Of a stretch of DNA of 64,000 nt, positions 56,033 to 64,000 are shown piece by piece. Both the position numbers and the translations under genes were made by a program. Under the pieces are notes generated by a model. That model saw only the letters and a program-made list of their open reading frames with translations. It did not search any database and had not been told where the DNA came from. Origin of the DNA: Spongiactinospora rosea (GTDB lineage: Bacteria > Actinomycetota > Actinomycetes > Streptosporangiales > Streptosporangiaceae); the NCBI RefSeq assembly GCF_003315795.1, contig NZ_QMEY01000027.1:1-64000 (forward strand), read 5' to 3'. Position 1 is the stretch's first letter; each line of letters begins with the position of its first letter.

Positions 56033-56980
56033 TCACTTCAATGCTGCACGAACCTTCGCGAAGAACGCCGAATCGGTCGCCATCCGCACAATGAACTGCT
56101 GATGAGCATAGCTGCGCAGCCCCGACAGCCAAGTCGATGTCGGCAGGCGCCGCAGTACGAGTACCGTCTCGCGCGGCTTCTCCCCAGGCTGGACGGTGTA
56201 CATGGCCTCGCTGATCACGCCGGGCAGCGCGCCCCCCTTCGTGCCGATGCGCAGCGTGTCGGGGTCGGCGCCGGGCTGGCGCATCGGCCACTCCAGGTGC
56301 CTTCGCGCCATCTTGTCCTTCTGGAGGTCGCTGAGCACCGCGCGAAGTACGCCGGGCTTGATGTGGGTCACCTTGGTGGCCCAGGCGGCCTGCTCCTCGA
56401 TGGCGGGGAGCTTGAGCTGGACCGGCTTACCGGCCTTGACGTAGTTCTGCAGGCAGGCGTCGGCGGGCAGCGCGCAGCCGCCGAACCCGTGAAGCATCTC
56501 GCCGTTGATCGTGCCGACCGGGGTCCGCGCGAACTTCTGCAGCGCGGCGGGCCCGAGGCGGTCGCGCACCAGGTCGGCGGCGGCGTTGTCGCTCTCCTCG
56601 ATCATCGCGGAGACGACCTGGTCGAGCGTCACGTTCGCGCCGGGCTTGAGCCGCTTGAGCGCCGCCTCGTGCGCCCCGCCGTCCGTGCCGGGCAGGTGGT
56701 AGGCGTTCCAGCGGGCCACGGGCACGCGTTCGCCGGGCTTGACCTTGCCCTTGCGCACGGCGTCCACGTAGGCGGCGAGGTGGGTGATCTTGATGGCCGA
56801 GGCCACGGACGTGAGCCGGTCGGCGTTGTGGCTGATGCCCTTCGTCACCAGCGCGACGTCACCCGGGTGGGCGCGGATGTAGGCGAGCACGGACTCGACG
56901 TCCTTCAGATCAGCGGGGGCGGTAACGGTCGCCGGGGTGGCCACGGCGGCGGTCAGCAGCATGCTCAGGATGGTCTGCAT
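56033..56980 (-). CDS. Class A beta-lactamase-like serine hydrolase
   Basis: 315 residues. Penicillin-binding fold motifs are present: SxxK as SAIK (about residue 61), SDN in IEESDNAAADL (about 130) and a KTG-like GTKGG (about 241). The N-terminal 20 residues are hydrophobic but the n-region is uncharged, so export is likely but not certain. The Glu of the class A omega loop is not obvious, so it may be an esterase or DD-peptidase-like member rather than a true lactamase. It precedes the ArsR gene by seven bases, which may regulate it. Confidence 0.78.
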   Translation of the reverse strand: MQTILSMLLTAAVATPATVTAPADLKDVESVLAYIRAHPGDVALVTKGISHNADRLTSVASAIKITHLAAYVDAVRKGKVKPGERVPVARWNAYHLPGTDGGAHEAALKRLKPGANVTLDQVVSAMIEESDNAAADLVRDRLGPAALQKFARTPVGTINGEMLHGFGGCALPADACLQNYVKAGKPVQLKLPAIEEQAAWATKVTHIKPGVLRAVLSDLQKDKMARRHLEWPMRQPGADPDTLRIGTKGGALPGVISEAMYTVQPGEKPRETVLVLRRLPTSTWLSGLRSYAHQQFIVRMATDSAFFAKVRAALK

Positions 56981-57064
56981 GCCACGATTTAACCATAAAA
57001 TCGAAATTCCGGATTAGCGGAGTATCGCAAGCCGGGGGCGGCGATGCGCCTGCCCGGGCCGGGA

Positions 57065-58039
57065 TCAGGTGCCGGGGGCCGCGTCCACCCAGCGCAGGTA
57101 GGCGTCCATGTCGACGTTGCCGCCGCACACGATGGTGGCCACCCGCCGCCCCGCGAAACGGGCGCGGTCTTCGAGGATCGCCGCGATGCCGAGCGCCGCC
57201 GAAGGTTCGGCGACGAGGCCCGCGTGGCCGAGGAGCATCCGCATGCCGGCGATGATCGACTCCTCCCTGACCAGGACGGCGTCGTCGGCGACCAGCAGCA
57301 GGTCCGCGAGGACGTCCGGGATGGGGCACCGCCCGGCGACGCCGTCGGCGATGGTGTCGGTCGAGTCGGTGGTGACCACGCGCCGGCGGTGCCAGGAGTA
57401 CGTCATGGCCGGTGCGCCCAGCGGCTGTACGCAGATCACCTCGACCCCGGGGGCCAGGGTCTTCAGCACATGCCCCACGCCGGTGGCCATCGCGCCGCCG
57501 CCGAGCGCGATCAGCACGGCGTCGAACGACGGCACGGCGTCCGCCAGTTCCAGGCCGATGGTCGCCGCGCCCTCGCAGGTCTCGATGTCCAGGCTGTCCT
57601 CGACCAGCCGTACGCCGTCGCGCCGGGCGATGGCCGCCGCCCGCTCGCGGGCCATGTCGAAGTCGCCGTCCACCAGTTCCAGCCTGGCGTCCAGGGCGCG
57701 GATGCGATCGAGCTTGGCCGCGGGCGCGTGGCGGGAGGCCACGACGGTGACGTCGAGCCCCCGTCCGCGCCCGGACCAGGCGAGGGCCTGGCCGAGGTTG
57801 CCCGCGCTGGCGCACACCACGGCCCCTTGGCCGTCGTCGGCGAGCAGGCTCGCGACCAGTTCGGTGCCGCGGCCCTTGAAACTGCGCACCGGATTCGCCG
57901 TTTCGAGCTTGATGTTCACCGCGCATCCGAGTGCGGGTTCCAGCGCCTCGCAGCGGTACAGCGGGCTGTTCAGGAAAACCGGGTCGATCACCCGGCGGGC
58001 CGCCCGGATCCGGTCGATGTCCAGACGCGTTTCCGGCAT
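57065..58039 (-). CDS. PLP-dependent serine/threonine dehydratase-like enzyme (fold type II)
   Basis: 324 residues. Schiff-base Lys in NPVRSFKGRGTE (about residue 55), phosphate-binding ASAGNLGQALAWSG (about 78-90) and the glycine loop IALGGGAMATGVGHV (about 170) place it with threonine dehydratase/serine racemase-type enzymes. There is no ACT regulatory domain, so it is catabolic or acts on another hydroxy-amino acid. Length fits short-form enzymes. It stands alone on the minus strand, 71 bases from the divergent lgt. Confidence 0.87.
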   Translation of the reverse strand: MPETRLDIDRIRAARRVIDPVFLNSPLYRCEALEPALGCAVNIKLETANPVRSFKGRGTELVASLLADDGQGAVVCASAGNLGQALAWSGRGRGLDVTVVASRHAPAAKLDRIRALDARLELVDGDFDMARERAAAIARRDGVRLVEDSLDIETCEGAATIGLELADAVPSFDAVLIALGGGAMATGVGHVLKTLAPGVEVICVQPLGAPAMTYSWHRRRVVTTDSTDTIADGVAGRCPIPDVLADLLLVADDAVLVREESIIAGMRMLLGHAGLVAEPSAALGIAAILEDRARFAGRRVATIVCGGNVDMDAYLRWVDAAPGT

Positions 58040-58110
58040 GGCTCAGCAGCCTAGCCGCCGTACGCGGATGGAGCCCCTATTCATCAGGGAATTGAATTAG
58101 ATTGCCTGCC

Positions 58111-58962
58111 ATGTCGCTTGCCGTGATTCCCCCGCCGCCCGCAGAGGTATGGCACCTCGGGTGGATTCCCATCCGCGGCTACACCCTTTGCGTCATGCTC
58201 GGCATCGTCGTGGCCGTCGCCTTCGCGGAGTACCGCTGGCGGGCCCGTGGCGGAACACCGGGGACCATGGTCGATCTGGCGGTCTGGGGAGTGCCGTTCG
58301 GGATCGTGGGCGGGCGGCTGTACCACGTCATCACCGACTGGCAGTTGTACTTCGGCCCGAACGCCCCCCATCGCCCCATCGACACCATCCTGATCTGGAG
58401 CGATGCCGGGCCGGGCTGGCGGGGGCTGGGCATCTGGGGGGCCGTCGCGCTGGGCGCGGTGGGCGTGTGGATCGCCTGCCGGCGGCGCGGCATCGCGGTG
58501 AGCGAGGTCGCCGACACGGTCGCGCCCGCGGTCGCGCTCGGCCAGGCCATCGCCCGCTGGTGCAACTACTTCAACCAGGAGCTGTTCGGCGGCCCCACCG
58601 ATCTGCCGTGGGGCCTGGTGATCGAGGCGGGCCGCCCGGGCACCGTGCCGGGCGTCACCACCTATCACCCCACGTTCCTGTACGAGTCGCTGTGGAACCT
58701 CGGGCTGACGCTGGTCCTGGTCTGGGCCGGTCGCCGCTTCCAGTTGCGGCACGGCCGCCTCTTCGCCATGTACGTGGCGGGCTACACCCTGGGCCGGTTC
58801 TGGATCGAGGGCATGCGGGTCGATCCGGCCAACGTCATCTTCGGCATGCGGCTCAACCAGTGGACCTCGATCGCCCTCTTCCTCGGCGCGGTGGCCTACA
58901 TCTACCTGGCCGGCCGCAGGTCCGCCCCCGAACCGAAGGACGCCGAACAGGTCCCCGCGTAA
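58111..58962 (+). CDS. lgt: Prolipoprotein diacylglyceryl transferase
   Basis: 283 residues, seven-helix membrane enzyme that moves diacylglycerol from phosphatidylglycerol to the lipobox Cys of prolipoproteins. Lgt signatures are complete: the N-terminal IPIRGYTLCVMLG, GGRLYHVITDW, GLGIWGAVALG, RWCNYFNQELFGGPTDLPWG (signature with Asn and Glu) and YHPTFLYESLWN. ATG 58111 lies eight bases after TTAGAT, so leaderless. A TTG at 58102 is possible. Not in the usual trpCE/lgt or gltB neighbourhood, which suggests an additional copy. Confidence 0.92.
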   Translation: MSLAVIPPPPAEVWHLGWIPIRGYTLCVMLGIVVAVAFAEYRWRARGGTPGTMVDLAVWGVPFGIVGGRLYHVITDWQLYFGPNAPHRPIDTILIWSDAGPGWRGLGIWGAVALGAVGVWIACRRRGIAVSEVADTVAPAVALGQAIARWCNYFNQELFGGPTDLPWGLVIEAGRPGTVPGVTTYHPTFLYESLWNLGLTLVLVWAGRRFQLRHGRLFAMYVAGYTLGRFWIEGMRVDPANVIFGMRLNQWTSIALFLGAVAYIYLAGRRSAPEPKDAEQVPA

Positions 58963-58990
58963 ACGCGAAGGGCGGGGCCGGAGTACTCGC

Positions 58991-59036
58991 TTGCCGTAGG
59001 GCTGACCAATTGGTTAGTGTACTGACCATGCGGTCA
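58991..59036. promoter_or_regulatory. Promoter and two operator boxes of the TetR gene
   Basis: TGACC-AATT-GGTTA (59003-59016) and TGACC-ATGC-GGTCA (59023-59036) are two 14-base palindromes of one pattern with centres exactly 20 bp apart. The second includes the ATG at 59028. TTGCCG (58991-58996) and TTAGTG (59014-59019), 17 bases apart, form the promoter, giving a leaderless start eight bases later. The layout indicates strong autorepression by two stacked dimers. Confidence 0.7.
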
Positions 59037-59660
59037 GACAACAACGATGACCTCACCGCGCGGGCCCGGATCAGGAACGCGGCGCTGGAGCTGTTCGGCG
59101 CCGAGGGGGTCGGGCGGGTCAGCCTGCGGGCGGTCGCCGCGCGGGCCGGGGTGTCCCATGCGCTGGTGCTGCACCATTTCGGCAGCAAGGAGGGCCTGCG
59201 CAGGGAGTGCGACGGGTACGTGATCTCGCTGGTCCGCGGCGGTCCCGGCCTGGAGGCGCTGAACGACGCGCCCGCCCTGGGCGCGCTGCTGGAAGCGGGC
59301 ACCGCCGTACGCCGTTACCTGGCCCGCGCCTTCCTGGACGGCACGCCGGAGGCCGCCGCGCTGTTCGACGAGATCGTCGAGGCCACCGGGCGCTGGCTGG
59401 ACCAGGGCGTACGCGAGGGATGGGCGCAGCCCGCCGACGACCCGCGGGCGCGGGCGGCCATCTACGTGACCTGGCTGCTGGCCCCGCTGACCTTCGGCGA
59501 GCACCTGTCCAGGGCGCTGGGCGTGACCGACCTGCACGGCACCGACGCCACCCTGCAGTACTCCCGGGCCGCCATCGAGATCTTCACCAGAGGCGTGTTC
59601 GCCGACGACCGCGCCCTGACCGCATGGGACGCGGTCCGCAAAGAGCGCGACCAGCGCTGA
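59028..59660 (+). CDS. TetR-family transcriptional regulator
   Basis: 210 residues. The HTH spans about residues 15-60 (AALELFGAEGVGRVSLRAVAARAGVSHALVLHHFGSK, in part). The remaining helices form the ligand-binding bundle. ATG 59028 is inside an operator palindrome. The gene lies 34 bases upstream of a P450, so it probably controls an operon of both. The ligand is unknown. Confidence 0.9.
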   Translation: MRSDNNDDLTARARIRNAALELFGAEGVGRVSLRAVAARAGVSHALVLHHFGSKEGLRRECDGYVISLVRGGPGLEALNDAPALGALLEAGTAVRRYLARAFLDGTPEAAALFDEIVEATGRWLDQGVREGWAQPADDPRARAAIYVTWLLAPLTFGEHLSRALGVTDLHGTDATLQYSRAAIEIFTRGVFADDRALTAWDAVRKERDQR

Positions 59661-59694
59661 ACTTCCATTGGCAGCGAGTTCTTCTGGAGTGAGC

Positions 59695-60855
59695 ATGAGC
59701 GAAATCGCCGGTCTGCTGACCGCCCCCGACCGTGACGCGTACCTGACCGGCCTGGCCGAGGACGGCCCGGTCAGCCGCGGCACCTACGTGGACGGCACCC
59801 CCATCTGGCTGGTCACCGGTTACCCGGAGAGCGTCACGGTGCTGACCGACCCCCGTTTCAGCAGCGACATCACCAAACAGCGCAAGATCGACCTCGCCGC
59901 GGCGATCGGCCTGCCCGAGGACGTCGCGCCGTACCTGCTGCACACCCTCGGCGCGTACGACCCGCCCGACCACACCCGCCTGCGCCGCCTGGTCTCCCGC
60001 GAGTTCACCGCCCGCCGGGTGGAGCGGCTGCGCCCGCGCATCCAGGAGATCACCGACGCGCTGCTGGCGGGCCTGCCGGAGGAGTTCGACCTGATCGAGC
60101 GGTACGCCTACCCGCTGCCCATCGAGGTCATCTGCGAACTGCTCGGCGTACCCGCCGGCGACCGCGACACCTGGCGCACCTGGACCGCCGGCCTCGGCGC
60201 GCCCGACCTGGACCGGATCGCCGAAGGGGCCAGGGGCCTGGTCGGCTACATGCGCGACCTGATCGCCGCCAAGCGGCGCGCGCCCGGTGACGACCTGCTG
60301 TCCGGCCTGGTCAAGGTACGCGAGGACGACGGCGACCGGCTCAGCGACGAGGAACTGATCTCGCTCTCCATCAGCATCCTGATCGCCGGGCACGAGACCA
60401 CCGTGGGCCTGATCAGCCAGAGCGTCCGGCTGATCCTGACCCGCGGCCTCCGGATCGACGACGTCGAGGCGGCGGTGGAGGAGTTCCTGCGGTTCAGCGG
60501 GCCCGCCGAGATCGCCGTCATGCGGTACACCCTTGAGCCGGTGGACCTCGGCGGCACCGCGATTCCGGCGGGGGAGGCCGTGCAGGTGGTGTACGCGGCG
60601 GCCAACCGCGACCCCCGCCGCTTCGACCGGCCCGGACTGCTCGACCCGCACCGCCCCGACAACGCCCATCTCGGCTTCGGCCACGGCATCCACTACTGCC
60701 TGGGCGCGGCGCTGGCCCGCGCGGAGGCGCAGATCGCGCTGACCGGCCTGTTCGACCGGTTCCCCGGGCTCACCCTGGCCGGGGAGGCCGGCTGGCAGCC
60801 GGGCATGAAGCGGGCGCTCACCGGCCTGCCGGTCCGTACCTCCCCGCCCGCCTGA
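59695..60855 (+). CDS. Cytochrome P450 (CYP107-like)
   Basis: 386 residues. I-helix ISILIAGHETTVGLISQ with a regular Glu-Thr pair, ExxR in EEFLRFSGP and heme loop LGFGHGIHYCLGAALARAE. The N-terminal and B-helix regions resemble the bacterial CYP107-type group that oxidises macrolides, steroids or other lipids. ATG 59695 follows GGAGTGA. It is downstream of the TetR gene on the same strand; the single ferredoxin/reductase pair at 52311-53702 could serve it. Confidence 0.88.
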   Translation: MSEIAGLLTAPDRDAYLTGLAEDGPVSRGTYVDGTPIWLVTGYPESVTVLTDPRFSSDITKQRKIDLAAAIGLPEDVAPYLLHTLGAYDPPDHTRLRRLVSREFTARRVERLRPRIQEITDALLAGLPEEFDLIERYAYPLPIEVICELLGVPAGDRDTWRTWTAGLGAPDLDRIAEGARGLVGYMRDLIAAKRRAPGDDLLSGLVKVREDDGDRLSDEELISLSISILIAGHETTVGLISQSVRLILTRGLRIDDVEAAVEEFLRFSGPAEIAVMRYTLEPVDLGGTAIPAGEAVQVVYAAANRDPRRFDRPGLLDPHRPDNAHLGFGHGIHYCLGAALARAEAQIALTGLFDRFPGLTLAGEAGWQPGMKRALTGLPVRTSPPA

Positions 60856-60865
60856 CGAGCGGGCG

Positions 60866-61235
60866 TCAGCGGCGGACGCGCGGCAGGATCGGCACGGCGG
60901 CCAGTACCAGCAGGCCGCCCGCCAGCGGGATCGCCGCCGCGCCCACGGTGGCCAGCAACACGCCGCCCAGCACCCCGCCGAGCGAGGCCCCGACGAACAT
61001 CGCGCAGGTGGCCAGCGCCATCGCCGGTCCGGCGGCCCCGGGCGCCAGCGTGAACATCATCGACTGCAACGGCGGGTTGACCGCCCATCCGGCCAGCGCC
61101 AGCAGGACCGCCGCCGCGCCGAGGACGGCGATGGGCATCCCTCCGGCCCACGCCACCGCCGCGGTCGCGACGAGGAAGACCGCATATCCGGCGAAGGCCA
61201 GCACAAGGGTGCGGTACGGGCCGATTCTGTCCGAA
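60866..61235 (-). pseudogene. MFS transporter, C-terminal remnant
   Basis: About 120 residues of transporter C-terminus: DRIGPYRTLVLAFAGYAVFLV, then four more helices ending PILPRVRR and a stop. The piece begins at the usual cytoplasmic loop DRxG and has no start codon of its own; at about 61235 the frame runs into MerR-coding sequence of a different frame. The first two thirds of the transporter are missing, so this is one side of a deletion junction. Confidence 0.75.
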
Positions 61236-61355
61236 CCGCTCGTACTCCCGGTAGCCGTTCTCGTCCCGGCCGGGCGACAACAGCCCCTGCTGCTCGTAGT
61301 AACGCAACGACCGGGCACTGACGCCGGTACGCCGGGCGAGTTCGCCGATCCTCAT
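61236..61355 (-). pseudogene. MerR-family regulator, N-terminal remnant
   Basis: From ATG 61355 the product reads MRIGELARRTGVSARSLRYYEQQGLLSPGRDENGYREYE, the first 39 residues of a MerR HTH. It then loses homology where the MFS remnant begins, running on to 60693 in an unrelated frame. MerR proteins need another 60-80 residues for the second half of the winged helix and for dimerisation, so this is a broken gene. Confidence 0.75.
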
Positions 61356-61432
61356 CTCCGATTCCATGGGCATGCGACGGAAGCTATGCCCCTGACACTA
61401 GCGTCAAGGTCAAGCCCTCCGGCGGGATGGCA

Positions 61433-62089
61433 TCAGACGTGGGCGATCAGGGCATAGCGTTCGTCGGTGACCGGGCCGCCCCACAGGTCGGGGTCGTGGC
61501 CGAGCGGCTGGACGTGTATGTCACTGACGAGTGGGCGCACGGCGGTGGCCAGGTCGGCGGCGGTGACCCCGCCGTTCCAGGGCAGTGTCCGGGCACCCGT
61601 CACGTAGGGAGTCTCGGGCTGTCCGGGCTCGCCCCACCGGCCCTCGATCAGCACCAGCCGGCCGTCCGGGCGCAGCCGGGAGACCCACTCGCGCAGCGCC
61701 GCGTGCGGATCGGGCAGCGTCCACAGCAGGTGCCGGGACAGCAGCAGGTCGAACCGCTGGCCGCCAGTGGGCGGGAGGGCGGCGTCACCGACCAGGAAGC
61801 GTCCGGGGAGCCCGGCGTCGGCGAGTTTGGCCCGCGCCTGTTCGACCATCTGGGGCGCCAGGTCCACGCCGGTCACCCGATGCCCGGACGCTGCCAGCAA
61901 CAGCGACAGCGAGCCCGTCCCGCACCCCACGTCCAGGACGTCGGCCGGATCGGCGGGCGCCCACTCTTGGAGCAGGCGGTCCCAGGCGGCGCGCGTGTGA
62001 TCGGCCCGCAGCCCGTGGTCGGGCTCGTCGTCGAACGTGCGGGCGGCGGCGTCCCAATAGCCGGTGATCGCCGACGTCAGTTCGGTCAT
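61433..62089 (-). CDS. Class I SAM-dependent methyltransferase
   Basis: 218 residues from ATG 62089. SAM motif I VLDVGCGTGSLSLLLAASG (about residue 51), acidic motif GVDLAPQMVEQAR, and motif IV-like LLLSRHLLWTLPDP, typical of the UbiE/Coq5-like and related Methyltransf_11 group. The substrate is unknown. It is divergent from a shorter methyltransferase gene with a palindrome between them. A longer frame extends to 62491 but only as antisense of the neighbour. Confidence 0.87.
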   Translation of the reverse strand: MTELTSAITGYWDAAARTFDDEPDHGLRADHTRAAWDRLLQEWAPADPADVLDVGCGTGSLSLLLAASGHRVTGVDLAPQMVEQARAKLADAGLPGRFLVGDAALPPTGGQRFDLLLSRHLLWTLPDPHAALREWVSRLRPDGRLVLIEGRWGEPGQPETPYVTGARTLPWNGGVTAADLATAVRPLVSDIHVQPLGHDPDLWGGPVTDERYALIAHV

Positions 62090-62109
62090 GGTGACGATTC
62101 TGGCCGTCG

Positions 62110-62127
62110 CCACCGACAATTCGGTGG
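62110..62127. promoter_or_regulatory. Palindrome between divergent methyltransferase genes
   Basis: CCACCG-ACAATT-CGGTGG is a perfect 6-bp inverted repeat with a 6-base spacer in the 54-base gap between the two divergent methyltransferase genes. TAGTCT (62131-62136), seven bases before ATG 62144, is a possible -10 box for the plus-strand gene. Candidate shared operator. Confidence 0.5.
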
Positions 62128-62143
62128 CCCTAGTCTCTCTGGC

Positions 62144-62578
62144 ATGCCGGTACGTCTCTCGCCGCGCCTCGCGGCCGTCGTGAACGCGCTTCCCCTCCGC
62201 CCCGGCTCCCGGGTGCTCGAAATCGGATGCGGCCCCGGCGCGGCCGCGCGGGCGGTGGCGATGCGGCTCGACGGCGGGCACATCCTGGCCATCGACAGGT
62301 CCGCCGCCGCCATCGCGCAGGCCGAGGCGGGGGCGGCGGAGGAGATCGCGGCCGGGCGGATGAGCGTCCGCCAGGTCGCGGGGGAGGACTTCGTCCTCCA
62401 GCCGCAGGAGGAACCGTACGACCTGGTGTTCGCCGTACGCGTCGGCGCGCTGGACGGACGCCACCCCGAGACCGGACGCCGCATGCTGCAACGCATCGCC
62501 GCCGCCACCACCCCCGACGCCCGCCTCTTCATCGACGGCGGCACCCCCCTTCGCGAGCTGACCATCCCCCGCGCCTGA
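62144..62578 (+). CDS. Short class I SAM-dependent methyltransferase
   Basis: 144 residues from ATG 62144. SAM motif I VLEIGCGPGAAARAVAMRLDGGHILAIDRS (shown in part) begins near residue 23, followed by a LVFAVRVGALDGRHPETGRRML segment. This is only about two thirds of the usual length, lacking most of the C-terminal substrate half, but codon use is normal and relatives of this size exist in actinobacteria. No ribosome site; probably leaderless. Confidence 0.8.
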   Translation: MPVRLSPRLAAVVNALPLRPGSRVLEIGCGPGAAARAVAMRLDGGHILAIDRSAAAIAQAEAGAAEEIAAGRMSVRQVAGEDFVLQPQEEPYDLVFAVRVGALDGRHPETGRRMLQRIAAATTPDARLFIDGGTPLRELTIPRA

Positions 62579-62649
62579 GCATCATGACCGCCCAGGGGTG
62601 AGTACCGCCGCTCAGGCGCCGTCGCGGCGGCGGTCATACGCTCCGAGGC

Positions 62650-63615
62650 ATGTTCGGGAAACGAACGGCGGCCGGAGTATGGCGTTGCCGGACCGACGGC
62701 CGTTGGGAACCGGCGGCCCGCCAGAGGTCGCTCGCCTTCGGAAAGGTCATCGCCACCGGCGAGCACGACGCCTGGGCCTTCGGCTGGAAGATCGTGGGCA
62801 TCAGCGCATGGATCCCGATGGCGGACGGCCCACAACGCCCCACGGCCTTCCGCTGGGACGGCGATCGGTGGAGGAGCGGCGCCCTTCCCGTCGAACACGG
62901 CACCATCGGCCCGGTCGCCGCGTCCGGCCCCGCCGACGTATGGGCCGTGGGGGATACCGGCATCCTGCGCTGGGACGGACGTAGCTGGGCGGTGGTCCAC
63001 CGGTCGCCCGGCATGGTCGGGGATCTCGCCGTCCTCGCCGCCGACGACGTGTGGGTCTTCGGCGACCACCGGGCCTGGCACTACGACGGCGCCACCTGGT
63101 CACGGCGACCCCTGCCGTTCCGGGCCGCGCAGGTCAGCGCGCGTTCCGCCACCGACATCTGGGCTCTCGACGACGACGCCCTCCGCCTGCACCACTTCGA
63201 CGGCGAGGACTGGCACCGCATCGACCCGACTCCGGCGTTGCCGGAAATTCCGCCCTCGACCTACCCGCCCGGCCCACAGCTCACCGCCATCACCGCCGAC
63301 CCGACCGGAGTGTGGATCACCGGAGAGATCGGGATGTCGTCGTTCCTGCTCGTCCCGGCCGGTTCCGGCTGGCGCTACGAGGACACCTCCACGACAGCGG
63401 GGCGCATGATCCGTGACATTCCTCCCGTTCCCGACGGCGAGGGCGGCCACTGGTTGGTCGGCTCCACCGACATCAACGGCCACGACTCCGCCCTCGCCCA
63501 CCGCGACCCCAGCGGCCACTGGACCACGATCCCGGCCGGCGGCGAACTGACCTCACTGTCGGCCACCCCCGGCGGCACACTCCTGGCCGCGGGGAGAATC
63601 AGCGTTATCGGCTGA
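62650..63615 (+). CDS. Beta-propeller-like protein of unknown function
   Basis: 321 residues made of repeated short blocks with the pattern W-x-F/V-G followed by a D/G turn and W-D-G: AWAFGWKI, DVWAVGDTGILRWDGRSW, DVWVFGDHRAWHYDGATW, DIWALDDDALRLHHFDGEDW, GVWITGEIG. That indicates a propeller of five to seven blades related to uncharacterised secreted or cytosolic repeat proteins of actinomycetes. No signal peptide is seen. ATG 62650 has only a weak GAGGC upstream. Confidence 0.65.
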   Translation: MFGKRTAAGVWRCRTDGRWEPAARQRSLAFGKVIATGEHDAWAFGWKIVGISAWIPMADGPQRPTAFRWDGDRWRSGALPVEHGTIGPVAASGPADVWAVGDTGILRWDGRSWAVVHRSPGMVGDLAVLAADDVWVFGDHRAWHYDGATWSRRPLPFRAAQVSARSATDIWALDDDALRLHHFDGEDWHRIDPTPALPEIPPSTYPPGPQLTAITADPTGVWITGEIGMSSFLLVPAGSGWRYEDTSTTAGRMIRDIPPVPDGEGGHWLVGSTDINGHDSALAHRDPSGHWTTIPAGGELTSLSATPGGTLLAAGRISVIG

Positions 63616-63660
63616 ATATTCAGATGTCAGGGGGCGAGTAATGCCCGTACAGTTATTCGC

Positions 63661-64000
63661 GTGACGAAGCTCAATCAGATCCTCGCGGTGGAGAAGGGCG
63701 TGAAGTCCGACGTCCAGCGTAAGGTGACCGACGCCTATCACCAGATTCAGAAGACCCCGCTGCTTTCTGGTATCTCGCGCGTCTACCAGCCGATCGACGA
63801 CGAGGGTGAGCAGCTTCCGCCGGAGTCGACGCGCGTCCAGGTGCAGGCGGAGGCCGTGCTGAAGGGCGTTGGCGAAGTGCTCACGCGGCTGTTCGACGTG
63901 ACCGCGACAAAGGACTGGGCGAACTGCGCCGCCAAGGCCGACGTGCTCGTGGACGGTTCGGTATTGCTGGCGGATGTGCCCGTCACCTATCTGCTCTTCC
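63661..64000 (+). CDS. Hypothetical protein, N-terminal part (runs off the window)
   Basis: GTG 63661 opens a frame that stays open to base 64000 (113 residues). It starts VTKLNQILAVEKGVKSDVQR, with later segments YHQIQKTPLLSGISRVYQPIDDEGEQLPPES and LTRLFDVTATKDWANCAAKADVLVDG. Base composition is slightly lower in GC than the neighbours. I recall similar uncharacterised actinobacterial proteins of about 250 residues in which this N-terminus is conserved, but no function is assigned. No signal peptide. Confidence 0.6.
   Translation, partial: MTKLNQILAVEKGVKSDVQRKVTDAYHQIQKTPLLSGISRVYQPIDDEGEQLPPESTRVQVQAEAVLKGVGEVLTRLFDVTATKDWANCAAKADVLVDGSVLLADVPVTYLLF

Noticed and set aside
56033..56980. 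True class A beta-lactamase
   Set aside because: SxxK, SDN and a KTG-like triad are present but the omega-loop Glu is not obvious, so only a beta-lactamase-like serine hydrolase is claimed.

Overview
The window reads as chromosome of a high-GC filamentous actinomycete. The evidence is very high third-position GC, many ATGA/GTGA stop-start overlaps, several genes whose -10 box sits 6-10 bases before an ATG/GTG (leaderless mRNAs), and an actinobacterial family content: F420/LLM oxidoreductases, MMPL exporter, cytochromes P450, MalT-type LuxR, DUF1028. A Thermomonosporaceae/Streptosporangiaceae-type host is my inference only. No rRNA, tRNA or CRISPR array was seen.

Layout. 1-250: 3' end of an IS256-family insertion sequence. 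321-2097: a WecA/TagO-like sugar-phosphate transferase and a small secreted protein, both minus strand, separated by a perfect 16-bp hairpin. 2388-2715: a 328-bp MITE-like element bounded by 31-bp inverted repeats. 2816-5335: a membrane protein and a secreted protein. 5416-7885: the most interesting locus, a 20-residue peptide gene with a strong ribosome site, a 14-bp stem-loop, a ThiF/MccB-like adenylating enzyme and a multi-pass exporter, laid out like microcin C mccA-mccB-mccC. 7849-10680: three minus-strand genes (GlxA-type AraC regulator, LLM oxidoreductase, LysR regulator).

10860-21526: a tightly overlapping catabolic operon (APC permease, carnitine-dehydrogenase-like enzyme, thioesterase, ornithine cyclodeaminase-like, amidase, FAD oxidoreductase, double-length CaiB CoA-transferase, BKACE, nitrilase). 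Three members match the carnitine to glycine betaine route. 21502-27154: a TetR regulator with a palindromic operator, an MMPL exporter fused to a degenerate ABC ATPase-like tail, and a YhgE/Pip-type protein. 27151-32972: P450, MalT-like LuxR and a phthalate-dioxygenase-type reductase, with the same 21-bp motif before the P450 and before the reductase, plus a MerR-XRE-cupin triple-domain regulator. 33092-39842: a divergent catabolic operon (NCS1 permease, alpha/beta hydrolase, SnoaL-like, LLM, DUF1028, M20) followed by an aminoglycoside-phosphotransferase-like kinase.

39805-46357: a P450, a secreted S41 protease divergent from a two-component system with three 12-bp direct repeats between them, a HTH protein of unknown job and a DadA-like oxidase. 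46379-50172: a decayed gene, two small membrane proteins, a DprA-like/ComFC-like gene pair and a small conserved protein. 50320-55536: ferredoxin, ferredoxin reductase, SMP-30-like lactonase and AraC in one operon, divergent from an MFS transporter. 55525-64000: ArsR regulator with a probable CTG start behind a class A beta-lactamase-like protein, a PLP dehydratase, Lgt, a TetR with two palindromes exactly 20 bp apart, a P450, a deletion scar joining MerR and MFS remnants, two methyltransferases, a propeller-like protein and a partial gene at the edge.
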